64,000 nt of DNA. Origin: Mycolicibacterium hodleri. GTDB taxonomy: Bacteria; Actinomycetota; Actinomycetes; Mycobacteriales; Mycobacteriaceae. Positions 7,261 through 16,600 of the stretch are shown here, one piece after another (the first letter of the stretch is position 1; each line of letters begins with the position of its first letter). The position numbers and the translations under genes were made by a program. Under the pieces are notes generated by a model. It made no database searches. It had not been told where the DNA came from and saw only the letters and a program-made list of their open reading frames with translations. The stretch spans positions 22,183 through 86,182 of the forward strand of contig NZ_JACKTL010000046.1 of NCBI RefSeq assembly GCF_025822245.1, in the 5' to 3' direction.

Positions 7261-9819
7261 GTGGCACTTCCCAACCTCACTCGCGACCAGGCGGCCGAGC
7301 GCGCGGCGCTCGTCGCAGTAGACAACTACCGGATCGCACTCGATCTGACCGAGGGCGGTGGGCGGACCTTCCGGTCGACGACCACCGTCACGTTCGACGC
7401 CACGGCCGGCGCGGACACCGTCATCGACCTGGCCGCCGACACCGTCCGCAGCGCCACCCTCAACGGCGTGGACGTCGACGTGACCGGCTACGACGAGTCC
7501 ACCGGCATCCCGCTCGTCGGCCTCGCCGAGCACAACGTGGTCGTGGTGGACGCCGACTGCCGCTACTCCAACACCGGCGAGGGCCTGCACCGGTTCGTCG
7601 ACCCGGTCGACGACGAGGTGTACCTGTACTCGCAGTTCGAGACGGCCGACGCCAAGCGGATGTTCGCCTGCTTCGACCAGCCGGACCTCAAGGCCACCTT
7701 CGACGTCTCCGTCACCGCCCCCGCCCACTGGCAGGTGATCTCCAACGGCGCCACGGCATCGGTGGACGACGGCGTCCACACGTTCGTCACCACGCCCAAG
7801 ATGAGCACCTACCTCGTCGCGCTCATCGCCGGCCCGTACGCCCGCTGGGACGACGTGTACTCCGACGAGCACGGCGACATCCCGCTCGGCATCTTCTGCC
7901 GCGGCTCGCTCGCCGAGTACATGGACGCCGAGCGATTGTTCACCGAGACCAAGCAGGGCTTCGGCTTCTACCACCAGAACTTCGGCGTGCCATACGCTTT
8001 CGGCAAGTACGACCAGCTGTTCGTCCCGGAGTTCAACGCCGGTGCCATGGAGAACGCCGGCGCCGTGACGTTCCTGGAGGACTACGTCTTCCGCAGCAAA
8101 GTGACCCGTTACAGCTACGAACGGCGCGCCGAGACGGTGCTCCACGAGATGGCGCACATGTGGTTCGGCGACTTGGTCACCATGCAGTGGTGGGACGACC
8201 TCTGGCTCAACGAGTCCTTCGCCACCTTCGCCTCGGTGCTGTGCCAAAGCGAGGCAACGGAATACAAGGCCGCGTGGACCACGTTCGCCAACGTCGAGAA
8301 GTCGTGGGCCTACCGGCAGGACCAGTTGCCGTCGACCCACCCGGTCGCCGCGGACATCCCCGATCTGCATGCCGTCGAGGTCAACTTCGACGGCATCACC
8401 TACGCCAAGGGCGCCAGCGTCCTGAAGCAACTCGTCGCCTACGTGGGCCTCGAGGCGTTCCTGGCGGGCCTGCGCGACTACTTCCGCGACCATGCCTTCG
8501 CCAACGCCACGTTCGGCGATCTCCTTGGGGCACTGGAGAAGTCGTCCGGCCGCGACCTGTCGCACTGGGGCCGCCAGTGGCTCAAGACCACCGGCCTGAA
8601 CACGTTGCGGGCCAACTTCGACGTCGACGGTGACGGCACGTTCACCCGCTTCGCGATCGACCAGAGCGGCGCGGCACCCGGGGCCGGCGAGACCCGCGTC
8701 CACCGCCTGGCCGTCGGCATCTACGACGACGACGGCTCGGGCAAGCTGGTGCGCACCCACCGCGAGGAACTCGACGTGGAGGGTTCGAGCACCGACGTGC
8801 CTGCCCTGCAGGGGGTGTCGCGGGGTCAGCTGATCCTGGTCAACGACGACGACCTGACGTACTGCTCGCTGCGCCTGGACCCGGTGTCGTTGCAGACGGT
8901 GCTGACCCGCATCGCCGACATCTCCGACTCGCTCCCCCGCACGCTGGCGTGGTCGGCGGCCTGGGAGATGACGCGCGAAGCCGAGATGAAGGCCCGCGAC
9001 TTCGTCGAGCTGGTCAAGGGCGGCGTGCACGCCGAGACCGAGGTCGGCGTCGCGCAGCGCCTCCTGCTGCAGGCCCAGACCGCCCTGAACGCCTACGCCG
9101 ATCCGGACTGGGCGTGCTCGCAGGGCTGGCCGGCGTTCGCCGATCGGCTCCTGGAGCTGGCCCGCGCGGCCGAGGCGGGCTCGGACTTCCAGCTGGCCTA
9201 CGTCAACGCGCTGTGCACCTCGGCGTTGTCGCTGCGGCACACGGCGGTGCTGGCGGCACTGCTCGACACCGATCCCGCCGACCTGGAGTTGCCGGGCCTG
9301 ACCGTCGACACCGACTTGAGGTGGCGCATCGTCACCGCATTGGCCGCCGGCGGCGACGTCGACGAGAACGGCACCGACACTCCGTTCATCGACGCCGAGG
9401 CGCAGCGCGATCCCACCGCCGCCGGACGGCGGAACGCGGCGGCCGCCTCGGCCGCCCGTCCGCAGGCAGCGGTCAAGGAGGCGGCGTGGCAGCAGGTGAT
9501 CGAGGACGACACCCTGGCCAACATCACCACCAGGGCGATCGTGACGGGCTTCGTGCAGCCCGGCCAAGCCGCGTTGCTCAAGCCGTTCGGCGAGAAGTAC
9601 TTCGACGCGATCCTCGGAGTCTGGGAGCGACGTTCCAGCGAGGTGGCCCAGACGGTCGTCATCGGCCTGTACCCGTCGTCGGACGTCAGCCAAGACGGCC
9701 TTGACGCGGCCGACCGCTTCCTGGCCGGAGAGGTCCCACCGGCGCTGCGCCGGTTGGTGATCGAGGGCCGCGCCGGCGTCGAGCGGGCACTGCGGGCGCG
9801 CGCGTTCGACGCGTCCTGA
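7261..9819 (+). CDS. pepN: Aminopeptidase N (M1 zinc metallopeptidase)
   Basis: An 852-residue M1 aminopeptidase removing N-terminal residues from peptides in the cytosol. The substrate-recognition GAMEN motif is at about 261-265. The zinc/catalytic motif H295-E-x-x-H299 with E318 is visible in HEMAHMWFGDLV...LNE. A long helical C-terminal ERAP-like domain follows. The GTG at 7261 (V-ALPNLTRDQ) is chosen because mycobacterial PepN starts MALPNLTRDQ; a TTG at 7252 is less likely. The full length matches the family. It is followed by the HNH gene after 49 bp. Confidence 0.96.
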   Translation: MALPNLTRDQAAERAALVAVDNYRIALDLTEGGGRTFRSTTTVTFDATAGADTVIDLAADTVRSATLNGVDVDVTGYDESTGIPLVGLAEHNVVVVDADCRYSNTGEGLHRFVDPVDDEVYLYSQFETADAKRMFACFDQPDLKATFDVSVTAPAHWQVISNGATASVDDGVHTFVTTPKMSTYLVALIAGPYARWDDVYSDEHGDIPLGIFCRGSLAEYMDAERLFTETKQGFGFYHQNFGVPYAFGKYDQLFVPEFNAGAMENAGAVTFLEDYVFRSKVTRYSYERRAETVLHEMAHMWFGDLVTMQWWDDLWLNESFATFASVLCQSEATEYKAAWTTFANVEKSWAYRQDQLPSTHPVAADIPDLHAVEVNFDGITYAKGASVLKQLVAYVGLEAFLAGLRDYFRDHAFANATFGDLLGALEKSSGRDLSHWGRQWLKTTGLNTLRANFDVDGDGTFTRFAIDQSGAAPGAGETRVHRLAVGIYDDDGSGKLVRTHREELDVEGSSTDVPALQGVSRGQLILVNDDDLTYCSLRLDPVSLQTVLTRIADISDSLPRTLAWSAAWEMTREAEMKARDFVELVKGGVHAETEVGVAQRLLLQAQTALNAYADPDWACSQGWPAFADRLLELARAAEAGSDFQLAYVNALCTSALSLRHTAVLAALLDTDPADLELPGLTVDTDLRWRIVTALAAGGDVDENGTDTPFIDAEAQRDPTAAGRRNAAAASAARPQAAVKEAAWQQVIEDDTLANITTRAIVTGFVQPGQAALLKPFGEKYFDAILGVWERRSSEVAQTVVIGLYPSSDVSQDGLDAADRFLAGEVPPALRRLVIEGRAGVERALRARAFDAS

Positions 9820-9868
9820 CCGGGGCCGCCTCACCGAGTTTCGGCGGTTCGTCACCTACGCTCGCGCC

Positions 9869-10249
9869 ATGGTTGCCTCGAACAGTCGCCGAGCGCGCGC
9901 GGCCCGCAGGCGCAAGCGACGGATGGACAGTGCCGAGAACGACCTGACCACCGAGGAGTGGGCGGCGATCAGGGCGTTGTGGGGCGGGTGCGCCTACTGC
10001 GGGGCGTCTGACCGCCCGCTGCAGCGCGACTGCGTCATGGCCATCTCGCGCGGCGGGCGCTACACGCTGGACAACGTGGTGCCCGCCTGCGCGGCGTGCA
10101 ACGCCAGCAAGTGCAACGACGAAGTGACCGCGTGGCTGCGGCGCAAGCGCCTCGACGAGCGCGCCTTCCTCGAGCGGTACGTGCACATCCGGCGTGAGCT
10201 CGTGAGTGCTGCAGCAAACATGACCGTAGTCGACGTCGCACAAATCTGA
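9869..10249 (+). CDS. Small HNH-family protein with altered first His
   Basis: A 126-residue protein with a strongly basic N-terminus (RRARAARRRKRR) and a zinc-binding HNH fold: C41-x-x-C44 (CAYC), then C74-x-x-C77 (CAAC) followed by NASKCND. Where HNH nucleases normally have D-H (catalytic His) the protein reads RDCVMAISRGG, so the first His is Cys55. Either this is a family-specific variant or the protein is a non-cleaving nucleic-acid-binding relative. A TACGCT -10-like hexamer lies 7 nt before the ATG, so the mRNA may be leaderless. Confidence 0.8.
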   Translation: MVASNSRRARAARRRKRRMDSAENDLTTEEWAAIRALWGGCAYCGASDRPLQRDCVMAISRGGRYTLDNVVPACAACNASKCNDEVTAWLRRKRLDERAFLERYVHIRRELVSAAANMTVVDVAQI

Positions 10250-10434
10250 CGTCCTCGGACCTCGGCACCTCGTCCCGATCCAGGCGGTGGTGAGCGCAAC
10301 ATCACACGTCAGAGCTTGATTAACCTCGATTTAACATGGACGATTAGAGGGTCTGCCAGCGGGATGATCCCCGTGTTGGCGACGCGACAGCAACCCTCGT
10401 CCTGTGATCCAGGGCACAATCAAGGAGTACCAGG

Positions 10435-10575
10435 ATGCCATTTCCGCGTTTGCGCGCCGAACTGACGCGCTCGATGAACCGCCGCCGCCTCTACGCACGA
10501 ATCAACGCACTTCCCGATTCGACGGTGCGCGAAGAGCTGCTGGCCATCGCCCAGCGGCACGACGAAGACAACTGA
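10435..10575 (+). CDS. Small basic protein of unknown function (46 aa)
   Basis: A 46-codon frame reading MPFPRLRAELTRSMNRRRLY... and ending AIAQRHDEDN. It is preceded by AGGAG (10423-10427) 7 nt before the ATG and followed 15 bp later by a strong terminator hairpin, so the gene has its own ribosome site and end signal. The product is Arg-rich and helical with no membrane segment. Function unknown; I believe similar short proteins occur at this position in other mycobacteria, but this is from memory. A different frame over the same bases (10404-10601) lacks a ribosome site. Confidence 0.65.
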   Translation: MPFPRLRAELTRSMNRRRLYARINALPDSTVREELLAIAQRHDEDN

Positions 10576-10590
10576 CGTACGCACGACTCA

Positions 10591-10621
10591 AAAGCCGGTG
10601 ACCACGAGGGTCACCGGCTTT
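10591..10621 (+). terminator. Rho-independent-type terminator
   Basis: A perfect 13-bp stem, AAAGCCGGTGACC (10591-10603) pairing with 10609-10621, with a 5-nt loop and a T-rich tail (TCGTCGTCTTT). It ends the small 46-aa gene and, being symmetrical (A-run on one side, T-run on the other), could also stop the minus-strand DUF5130-like gene whose stop is at 10645. Confidence 0.85.
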
Positions 10622-10644
10622 CGTCGTCTTTGGAGTGAAAGGTC

Positions 10645-11127
10645 CTAGCGGGGTGAGACGCCGGCGCTGAGGACGCGCACGGCGCTGATGAGCCCGTCGA
10701 CGAGGTTGCCCTCTCGGAACGACGCGGCAGCCGCCGAGACGCCGAGCGGTGCGGCCTCTTCGATGCCGCGGCCCTTCACCTCGGACCCGTAGACCACTTC
10801 GATGGCCTTCTGGTTCGGGGAGACGGCCAGCAACACGGCGTTGTCCGGCGTGGGCACCCTGGCCAGGATCTCGCGCGCGGTGGCCGCGGTGTCGGCACCC
10901 AGCCCGCCCACGTAGACGGCGAAGCGTGCCTTGGCCGCCCGCGACCCGTACTTCAGGGCGTCGTCGAGGACGACGAGATCCTTGACGGGGAACGGGTAAT
11001 GCACCGACAGCTCACCGGGTTCGGTGACACCGGAGATGCGTCCGCTGGCGGTGTAGGCGTAGCCGTAGGGCAGTACCTCGGACTCTTTCTTCGCGATCTC
11101 GGTCGAATGTTCGCTACCACTTGCCAC
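10645..11127 (-). CDS. DUF5130-like protein, probable respiratory-supercomplex accessory factor
   Basis: A 160-residue soluble protein with the segments SVHYPFPVKDLVVLDDALKY, DNAVLLAVSPNQKAIEVVYG and a hydrophobic LVDGLISAVRVL C-terminus. It resembles the DUF5130 protein (MSMEG_4692) that I recall being seen in the M. smegmatis cytochrome bcc-aa3 supercomplex beside CtaJ. Two GTG starts are possible. The one at 11136 lies inside the GGGAGG ribosome site (11136-11141), whereas 11127 sits 8 nt after it, so 11127 is preferred. It overlaps the end of ctaJ by 14 bp, consistent with coupled synthesis of the two partners. Confidence 0.7.
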   Translation of the reverse strand: MASGSEHSTEIAKKESEVLPYGYAYTASGRISGVTEPGELSVHYPFPVKDLVVLDDALKYGSRAAKARFAVYVGGLGADTAATAREILARVPTPDNAVLLAVSPNQKAIEVVYGSEVKGRGIEEAAPLGVSAAAASFREGNLVDGLISAVRVLSAGVSPR

Positions 11128-11335
11128 TTGCGCCACCTCCCACCGTCAGATGCGTTCCGTGGCCGTGATCGGCCGGTTCGTCGGAGGCCCAGAGGATCGG
11201 TTCGTGGGTCCACTCGTCGGTCAACTTGTACGTCGCTGGGTGCGGGCCCTTGCGCCTGAAGATCAAGGCAGCCAAGACCAGGGCCAGAAGCAGCGGGACC
11301 CCGCCGAGCAGCGAGTGGGTAAGTGCTGTGCTCAC
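11114..11335 (-). CDS. ctaJ: aa3-type cytochrome oxidase accessory subunit CtaJ
   Basis: A 73-residue protein with one transmembrane helix (about residues 9-26, LLGGVPLLLALVLAALIF) followed by a positive cluster RRKG and a soluble tail YKLTDEWTHEPILWASDEP. This sequence type is the CtaJ subunit of the mycobacterial CIII2CIV2 supercomplex in the plasma membrane. The GTG at 11335 has no Shine-Dalgarno but a TACGGT -10 hexamer 7 nt upstream, suggesting leaderless translation. It overlaps the DUF5130-like gene downstream. Confidence 0.85.
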   Translation of the reverse strand: MSTALTHSLLGGVPLLLALVLAALIFRRKGPHPATYKLTDEWTHEPILWASDEPADHGHGTHLTVGGGASGKW

Positions 11336-11374
11336 ATCGCAAACCGTATCTCAATACCCATCGGGGATGCCCAC

Positions 11375-12019
11375 TCAGGCCGCTCCCTCGCCGAGGTATC
11401 GCACCCAAGCCGGATCGAGTTCCTTGATCGAGGACAGCAGTCGCCAGTGCTGCCCCTTCGGCGGAAGGGGTGTCGACCGCAGCGCCCACCCCAGTTCGGA
11501 GAGCAGACGGTCGGCCTTTCGGTGGTTGCACCCAGCGCACGCGGCCACGCAGTTCTCCCACGAATGCGCACCACCGCGGCTGCGCGGAACCACGTGGTCG
11601 ACGGTGTCGGCCTTGGACCCGCAGTACGCGCACCGAAAGCGATCGCGGTGCATGAGGGCCGCCCTGGTCATCGGCACGCGCGCCCGGTAGGGCACCCGCA
11701 CGAACGAACGCAGGCGAATCACCGAGGGCACCGTGATCGCCCTGGTGGCCGAGTGGATCACCGGACCACCGGGGTCGGCGTGGACGACGTCGGCCTTGCC
11801 GCACAGCAGCATGACCACGGCACGCCGGGCGGGCAGCGCGGCGAGCGGCTCGTAGGTCGAATTCAGGAGGAGCACCCTGCGGCGGCCCCACACGCTGCCG
11901 TCGGCACCGGGTGGTCGATCCTCGACGCCGGGAAGGGGCAGAGTCTGCGCAGCAAGCACCGATGCGCCAGATGAACACGCTGCGGTCAGATGCCCGCGGC
12001 TCTTCCTTCGCTGCGACAT
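11375..12019 (-). CDS. HNH endonuclease-domain protein
   Basis: A 214-residue protein. The C-terminal half has an intact HNH fold: CAYC, then DTVDHVVPRSRGG (first His present), then CVAACAGCNHRKADRL. The N-terminal half carries the conserved LLLNSTYEPLAALPARRAVV segment found in the Rv2469c-like HNH group. The ATG at 12019 is preceded by GGAGG 4 nt upstream. It is transcribed toward ctaJ and divergent from glbO. The role is unknown; repair or defence against foreign DNA is possible. Confidence 0.88.
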   Translation of the reverse strand: MSQRRKSRGHLTAACSSGASVLAAQTLPLPGVEDRPPGADGSVWGRRRVLLLNSTYEPLAALPARRAVVMLLCGKADVVHADPGGPVIHSATRAITVPSVIRLRSFVRVPYRARVPMTRAALMHRDRFRCAYCGSKADTVDHVVPRSRGGAHSWENCVAACAGCNHRKADRLLSELGWALRSTPLPPKGQHWRLLSSIKELDPAWVRYLGEGAA

Positions 12020-12161
12020 GGGTCCTCCGAGACATAGTGCACCACGGATCGCCGTCAATCGCACGACAAATTGGTCGGTGTTCGCAGGTCACTCCGATGA
12101 ACATCCGGTGACGACAGCCGTGGCCCCCCGGTCGCTCGTCCCCGGGCCGCGGGAAGGGACA

Positions 12162-12566
12162 ATGGAGCACGTGACGGAACAACCCACGTCGTTCTACGAC
12201 GAAGTCGGCGGAGCCGAGACGTTCCAGACCATCGTGTCGACGTTCTACCAACTGGTTCGCGACGACGAAATTCTGCGACCGCTGTACCCGGAGGACGACC
12301 TCGACGGCGCCGAAGAGCGGCTGCGGATGTTCCTCGAGCAGTACTGGGGCGGCCCCCGGACCTACTCCGACCTTCGGGGGCACCCTCGGTTGCGGATGCG
12401 GCACGCCCCGTTCAAGGTGGGTCCGCTCGAACGCGACGCCTGGTTGCGCTGCATGCACACCGCCGTCGCCGAGATCGACTCACGCACCCTCGACGACGCA
12501 CACCGCCAGGTGCTCCTGAACTACCTCGAGATGGCGGCGCAGTCGATGGTCAACTCACCGTTCTAA
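12162..12566 (+). CDS. glbO: Group II truncated haemoglobin O
   Basis: A 134-residue 2/2 haemoglobin. Proximal His is H81 in RMRHAPF. TrpG8 is W94 in RDAWLRCMH. TyrB10 is Y29 and TyrCD1 is Y42 in YPEDDL. The segment GAEERLRMFLEQYWGGPRTY is almost identical to M. tuberculosis GlbO. It binds O2 and detoxifies peroxide or NO in the cytosol and has been linked to the membrane in mycobacteria. ATG 12162 follows GGGAAGGGA. An in-frame GTG at 12171 is an alternative. Its stop overlaps the convergent gene by 3 bp. Confidence 0.95.
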   Translation: MEHVTEQPTSFYDEVGGAETFQTIVSTFYQLVRDDEILRPLYPEDDLDGAEERLRMFLEQYWGGPRTYSDLRGHPRLRMRHAPFKVGPLERDAWLRCMHTAVAEIDSRTLDDAHRQVLLNYLEMAAQSMVNSPF

Positions 12567-13243
12567 CGCAGCACCACGGCCGGATCGCCGCGGCGGCGGT
12601 AGACGGTGCCGAAGCGAGCGTCGACCCGCAACCAGGTCGGCAGCACGCGCACCCGCACCACCTCGTCGGCCGCCACGGACTCGGGGGCGAATTGGTCGGT
12701 GGTCGCCGACTGCGGCAGGAAACCCATTGCCGTCAAGGCGAATACGCAACGCATCGGGATGCCGACTCCGACGTCACCGGAGCTGACCGCCACGACTTCC
12801 TGGTCCAGCAACGACGCCGGCGGACCGTGGGCACTGCCGTACTCCTTGGCCAAGGCCACCCCACGCTGGGCGAGGTCGAGCACCACCCGGGCCGGAACGT
12901 CGTCCAGGTGGACGAATCCCGACTCCGGCGGCAGCATCCCGCGCCAGGCCGAGTCCATCGCGAAACCGGGGTCGACGAACCCCGACCGATCCATCGACGG
13001 AAGCGCCGAGGCGAGGGCGTCCGCGCCGACGGACAAGTCGGCGGGGTTGACCCGACCGCCCACGACGCGACTGGCCAGGACGTCGAAACCCGTTGCCAGC
13101 CAAGCGACGACCTGTGCGTCGCCCCGCTGGCGCAGCCGGATGACGCTGGTGTCGTCGAGCCGGATGGCCCGGTCGACGAACGTTGCCAGGTCCTCTCGGT
13201 GGGCGGCGTCGTCGAGCCACAGCCCGCGTTCACTGCCGCTCAT
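12563..13243 (-). CDS. Conserved mycobacterial hypothetical protein (gdh operon, third gene)
   Basis: A 226-residue protein with no recognised catalytic motif, resembling Rv2474c by position. It is rich in Asp, Val and Arg, has no signal peptide or membrane segment, and ends RFGTVYRRRGDPAVVLR. The ATG at 13243 overlaps the thioesterase stop by 4 bp (ATGA), so it is the last gene of a gdh-thioesterase-hypothetical unit in which all joints are 4-bp overlaps. No function is proposed. Confidence 0.8.
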   Translation of the reverse strand: MSGSERGLWLDDAAHREDLATFVDRAIRLDDTSVIRLRQRGDAQVVAWLATGFDVLASRVVGGRVNPADLSVGADALASALPSMDRSGFVDPGFAMDSAWRGMLPPESGFVHLDDVPARVVLDLAQRGVALAKEYGSAHGPPASLLDQEVVAVSSGDVGVGIPMRCVFALTAMGFLPQSATTDQFAPESVAADEVVRVRVLPTWLRVDARFGTVYRRRGDPAVVLR

Positions 13244-13653
13244 CGCTGGTAACGCTGGAGATAATCCCGGTGATGCGGCGCCAGTCGGACCAGTCGCTGG
13301 TCTGCGATGTGGAACGCGGCCAGCTGGGATTCGCCGATCACCGCCGGCTTGGAGTCCGGATCGGCCAGCGCCGACCGCACCTCGTAACCGAGGGTGAAGT
13401 CGACCGCCCGCAGGCGGTTGACCCAAATGGTCACTTGCAGTGGAGAATCCGCGAGTCGCAGCTGCCCCTTGTAGACCACGCGCACCTCGGCGATGAGCAA
13501 GCCGATGGTGTCGAAGTCGTTGGCGAACGGCTCGGTGAGGAAGGGCACGCGAGCCTCTTCGAGGATCGTCACCATGGTGCCGTGGTTGACGTGCTGGTAC
13601 ATGTCGATGTCACTCCAGCGCACGGGCACTGAAGAAACCCATCTTTCGGTCAC
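13240..13653 (-). CDS. Hot-dog acyl-CoA thioesterase, 4HBT type
   Basis: A 137-residue single hot-dog domain. The motif RWSDIDMYQHVNHGTMVTIL has the Asp-x-x-x-Hxx-N arrangement (D19, H25) of 4-hydroxybenzoyl-CoA-type thioesterases. It most likely hydrolyses acyl-CoA in the cytosol; the chain length cannot be read. The GTG at 13653 overlaps the gdh stop by 4 bp, and its stop overlaps the next start. It corresponds by position to Rv2475c. Confidence 0.87.
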   Translation of the reverse strand: MTERWVSSVPVRWSDIDMYQHVNHGTMVTILEEARVPFLTEPFANDFDTIGLLIAEVRVVYKGQLRLADSPLQVTIWVNRLRAVDFTLGYEVRSALADPDSKPAVIGESQLAAFHIADQRLVRLAPHHRDYLQRYQR

Positions 13654-16600
13654 CCGGTCGATCCCGTTCCGCTCGTCCTGGTCATGCTTCGGAGCTGACG
13701 AGCCGCCACCGACAAAGTCGCCAAGTCCTTCTCGCCGTCTTCCTTGATCTCGGTGAGCGTGCGCCGCGCGCGCGCCAGCCGTGAGCTGTTGGACAGCTCC
13801 CACTCCTCGATCTTCTGCTCGCCCGTCTCGTCGGGCTCACCGACGGCGAGGACGTCGAAGGTCAGCGACCGGAGCGAGCCGTAGATGTCGTCGCGAATCG
13901 CCAAGCGCGCCAAGGAATGCCAGCGATCGTCGCGAGACAGCCGCGAGATGGCCGTGAGCAGGGGGTCGATGCCCAGGTGGTCCATCAACGTGAAGTACGT
14001 GTCGGCCACCTCGACGGCATCCCGCTCGACGATGTCGGAGATGTCGATGACGTCGAGCAAGCTGTACTGGTACAGCCCGGTCGCGACCATCAAGGCCAGT
14101 TCCTCGGACACGCCCTGTGCCATGAAGTCCCCGGAGTCCTTGGCCACGATGGCGCGATCGTCGCCCCGCAGCCACTCCGACATCCGCGGTGTCAGGTCCG
14201 CCACCTTGGCCGCGAACCGGTTCACCTCCGCGCCGACCGCCAGCGGCTGCGGCCGGTAATTCAACAGCCACCGGCCGGCGCGGTCGATCAAGCGCCGCAG
14301 GTCGAGGGTCATCCGGTCGGTGACGGCCACCGGCACGCCGGCCTCCCCCGCCGCCCTGATCTGTCGCCACACCTGGCCCACCTGGAAGATCTCGTCGGTC
14401 GCCACGTACGCGCGCACCGCGTCGACCGGTCCGACACCGACGTCCTCGGCGACGCGGTAGGCGTAGCTGATCCCGGCGGTGTCGACGAGGTCGTTGACGA
14501 GCATCGTCGTGACGATCTCCCGACGGAGTTGATGGGTGCGGATCTCGGAGCCGAACCTGTCCCGAAGCTGATGCGGGAAGTACTCGGGCAACCGGGCCGC
14601 GAAGACCTCCTGGTCGGGCAGCTCGCTGGCGAGCAGTTCGTCCTTGAGTGCCAACTTCACGTAGGCCATCAGCGTGGACAGCTCGGGCGAGGTCAGACCC
14701 AGTCCCGCCTCGACGCGCCTGCGGACCTCCTTGTCCGTCGGCAGCGCCTCCAACTCGCGATTGAGGCCCCGCTCGGCGACCAGGGCCTTGATCTGGCGGG
14801 CGTGCACGTTGAGCAGACCCGCCGCGTTGGCCCGGCTGGTGCCCATCAAATCGTTCTGAGCGGCGTTGTCCTGCAACACGAGTGCACCGACCTCGTCGGT
14901 CATCGACATCAGCAGCGGGGTCCGCTCCTCCGCGCTGACCTGGCCGCCGGTGACGAGCGAGTCGACGAGGATCTTGATGTTGACCTCGTGGTCCGAGCAG
15001 TCCACCCCGGCGGAGTTGTCGAGAGCGTCGGTGTTGACGTGCCCGCCGTTGAGCTCGAATTCGATGCGACCGCGCTGCGTCACACCGAGGTTGCCGCCTT
15101 CGCCGATCACCTTGGCGCGCATCTGGTTTGCGTTCACGCGGACGGCGTCGTTGGCTCGGTCGCCGACGTCGGCGTCGGACTCGGACTCGGCCTTGACGTA
15201 GGTGCCGATGCCGCCGTTCCAAAACAGGTCGACCGGCGCCTGCAGAATGGCCTTCATCAACGCGGGCGGCGTCATCTCCTCGACGCCGTCGTCCAGGCCC
15301 AGCGCCGTGCGGACCTGCGGGCTGATCGGGATCGACTTGTGTTCCCTGCTGTACACGCCACCGCCCTCGCTGATCAGGCCGTGGTCGTAGTCGTCCCAAC
15401 TGGAGCGGGGCAACGCGAACATCCGCTCCCGTTCGGCCCACGACGTCGCCGCGTCGGGGTTCGGGTCGAGGAACACGTGGCGGTGGTCAAACGCGGCGAT
15501 CAGTCGAATGTGCTTGGACAGCAACATGCCGTTGCCGAACACGTCACCGCTCATGTCGCCGACCCCGACGACCGTGAAGTCCTCGGTCTGGGTGTCGACG
15601 CCCATCTCGCGGAAGTGCCGCTTCACCGACTCCCACGCGCCCTTGGCCGTGATGCCCATCGCCTTGTGGTCGTAGCCCACCGACCCGCCGGAGGCGAAGG
15701 CGTCGCCGAGCCAGAATCCGTAGGACTTGGCGACGTCGTTGGCGATGTCGGAGAACGTGGCGGTGCCCTTGTCGGCGGCGACGACCAGGTAGGCGTCGTC
15801 GCCGTCGCGCCGGACCACGCCCTCGGGCGTGGTGACGGCACCGGTGGCCGTGTCGACGTTGTCGGTGACGTCGAGCAGGCCGGAGATGAACAGCCGGTAG
15901 CAGGCGACGCCCTCGTTGCGGAAGGTGTCGCGGTCGGCGGCGGCGTCACCGGTGGGCGGCGCCGGGTTCTTCACCACGAAGCCGCCCTTGGCGCCGACGG
16001 GCACGATGACGGCGTTCTTGACGGCCTGCGCCTTGACCAGACCGAGGATCTCGGTGCGGAAGTCCTCGCGGCGGTCCGACCAGCGGAGGCCGCCGCGGGC
16101 GACGTTTCCGAATCGCAGATGGACGCCCTCGACCCGTGGTGAGTACACGAAGATCTCGTATCGCGGTCGCGGCAAGGGCAATTCGTCGATCAGCCCCGGG
16201 TTCACCTTGATCGACAGCACGTCCTGGCTGCGCGCGGAGCCCGGGCTGGTGACGAAGTAGTTGGTGCGCAGCGTCGCCTGGATCATCGAGGCGAACGCCC
16301 GCAGCACCCGGTCGGTGTCGAGGCTGACCAGGGCGTCGATGCCGACCGCGACCGCGGCCGCAGCGGCCGACGCGTCGCGCTTCTTCTCCCCCGACTCCGA
16401 CTGTGCGTCGTCCGGATCGAAGAGCGCCTCGAACAGCTCGACGAGCGCGCGAGCCGTCGCCGGGTTGTCGTTGACCACCGTCTCGATGTGGGACTGACTG
16501 TAGGGAAAACCGGCCTGCCGCAAGTACTTCGCGTAGCTGCGGAGCACGGTGACCTGCTGCCACGTCAGCCCGGCGCGCATGACCAGTTCGTTGAAGCGGT

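Noticed and set aside
7246..9855. Long open frame (869 codons) on the minus strand opposite pepN
   Set aside because: It mirrors the codon periodicity of a GC-rich gene on the other strand; the product is low-complexity V/G/R/D-rich and pepN is certain.
10404..10601. 65-codon frame beginning at TTG/ATG-like site overlapping the 46-aa gene
   Set aside because: No ribosome site; the frame starting at 10435 has AGGAG at correct spacing and a more natural amino-acid composition.
13917..16142. Long open frame (741 codons) on the plus strand opposite gdh
   Set aside because: Antisense shadow of gdh; no ribosome site, no domain, composition typical of reverse-frame GC bias.
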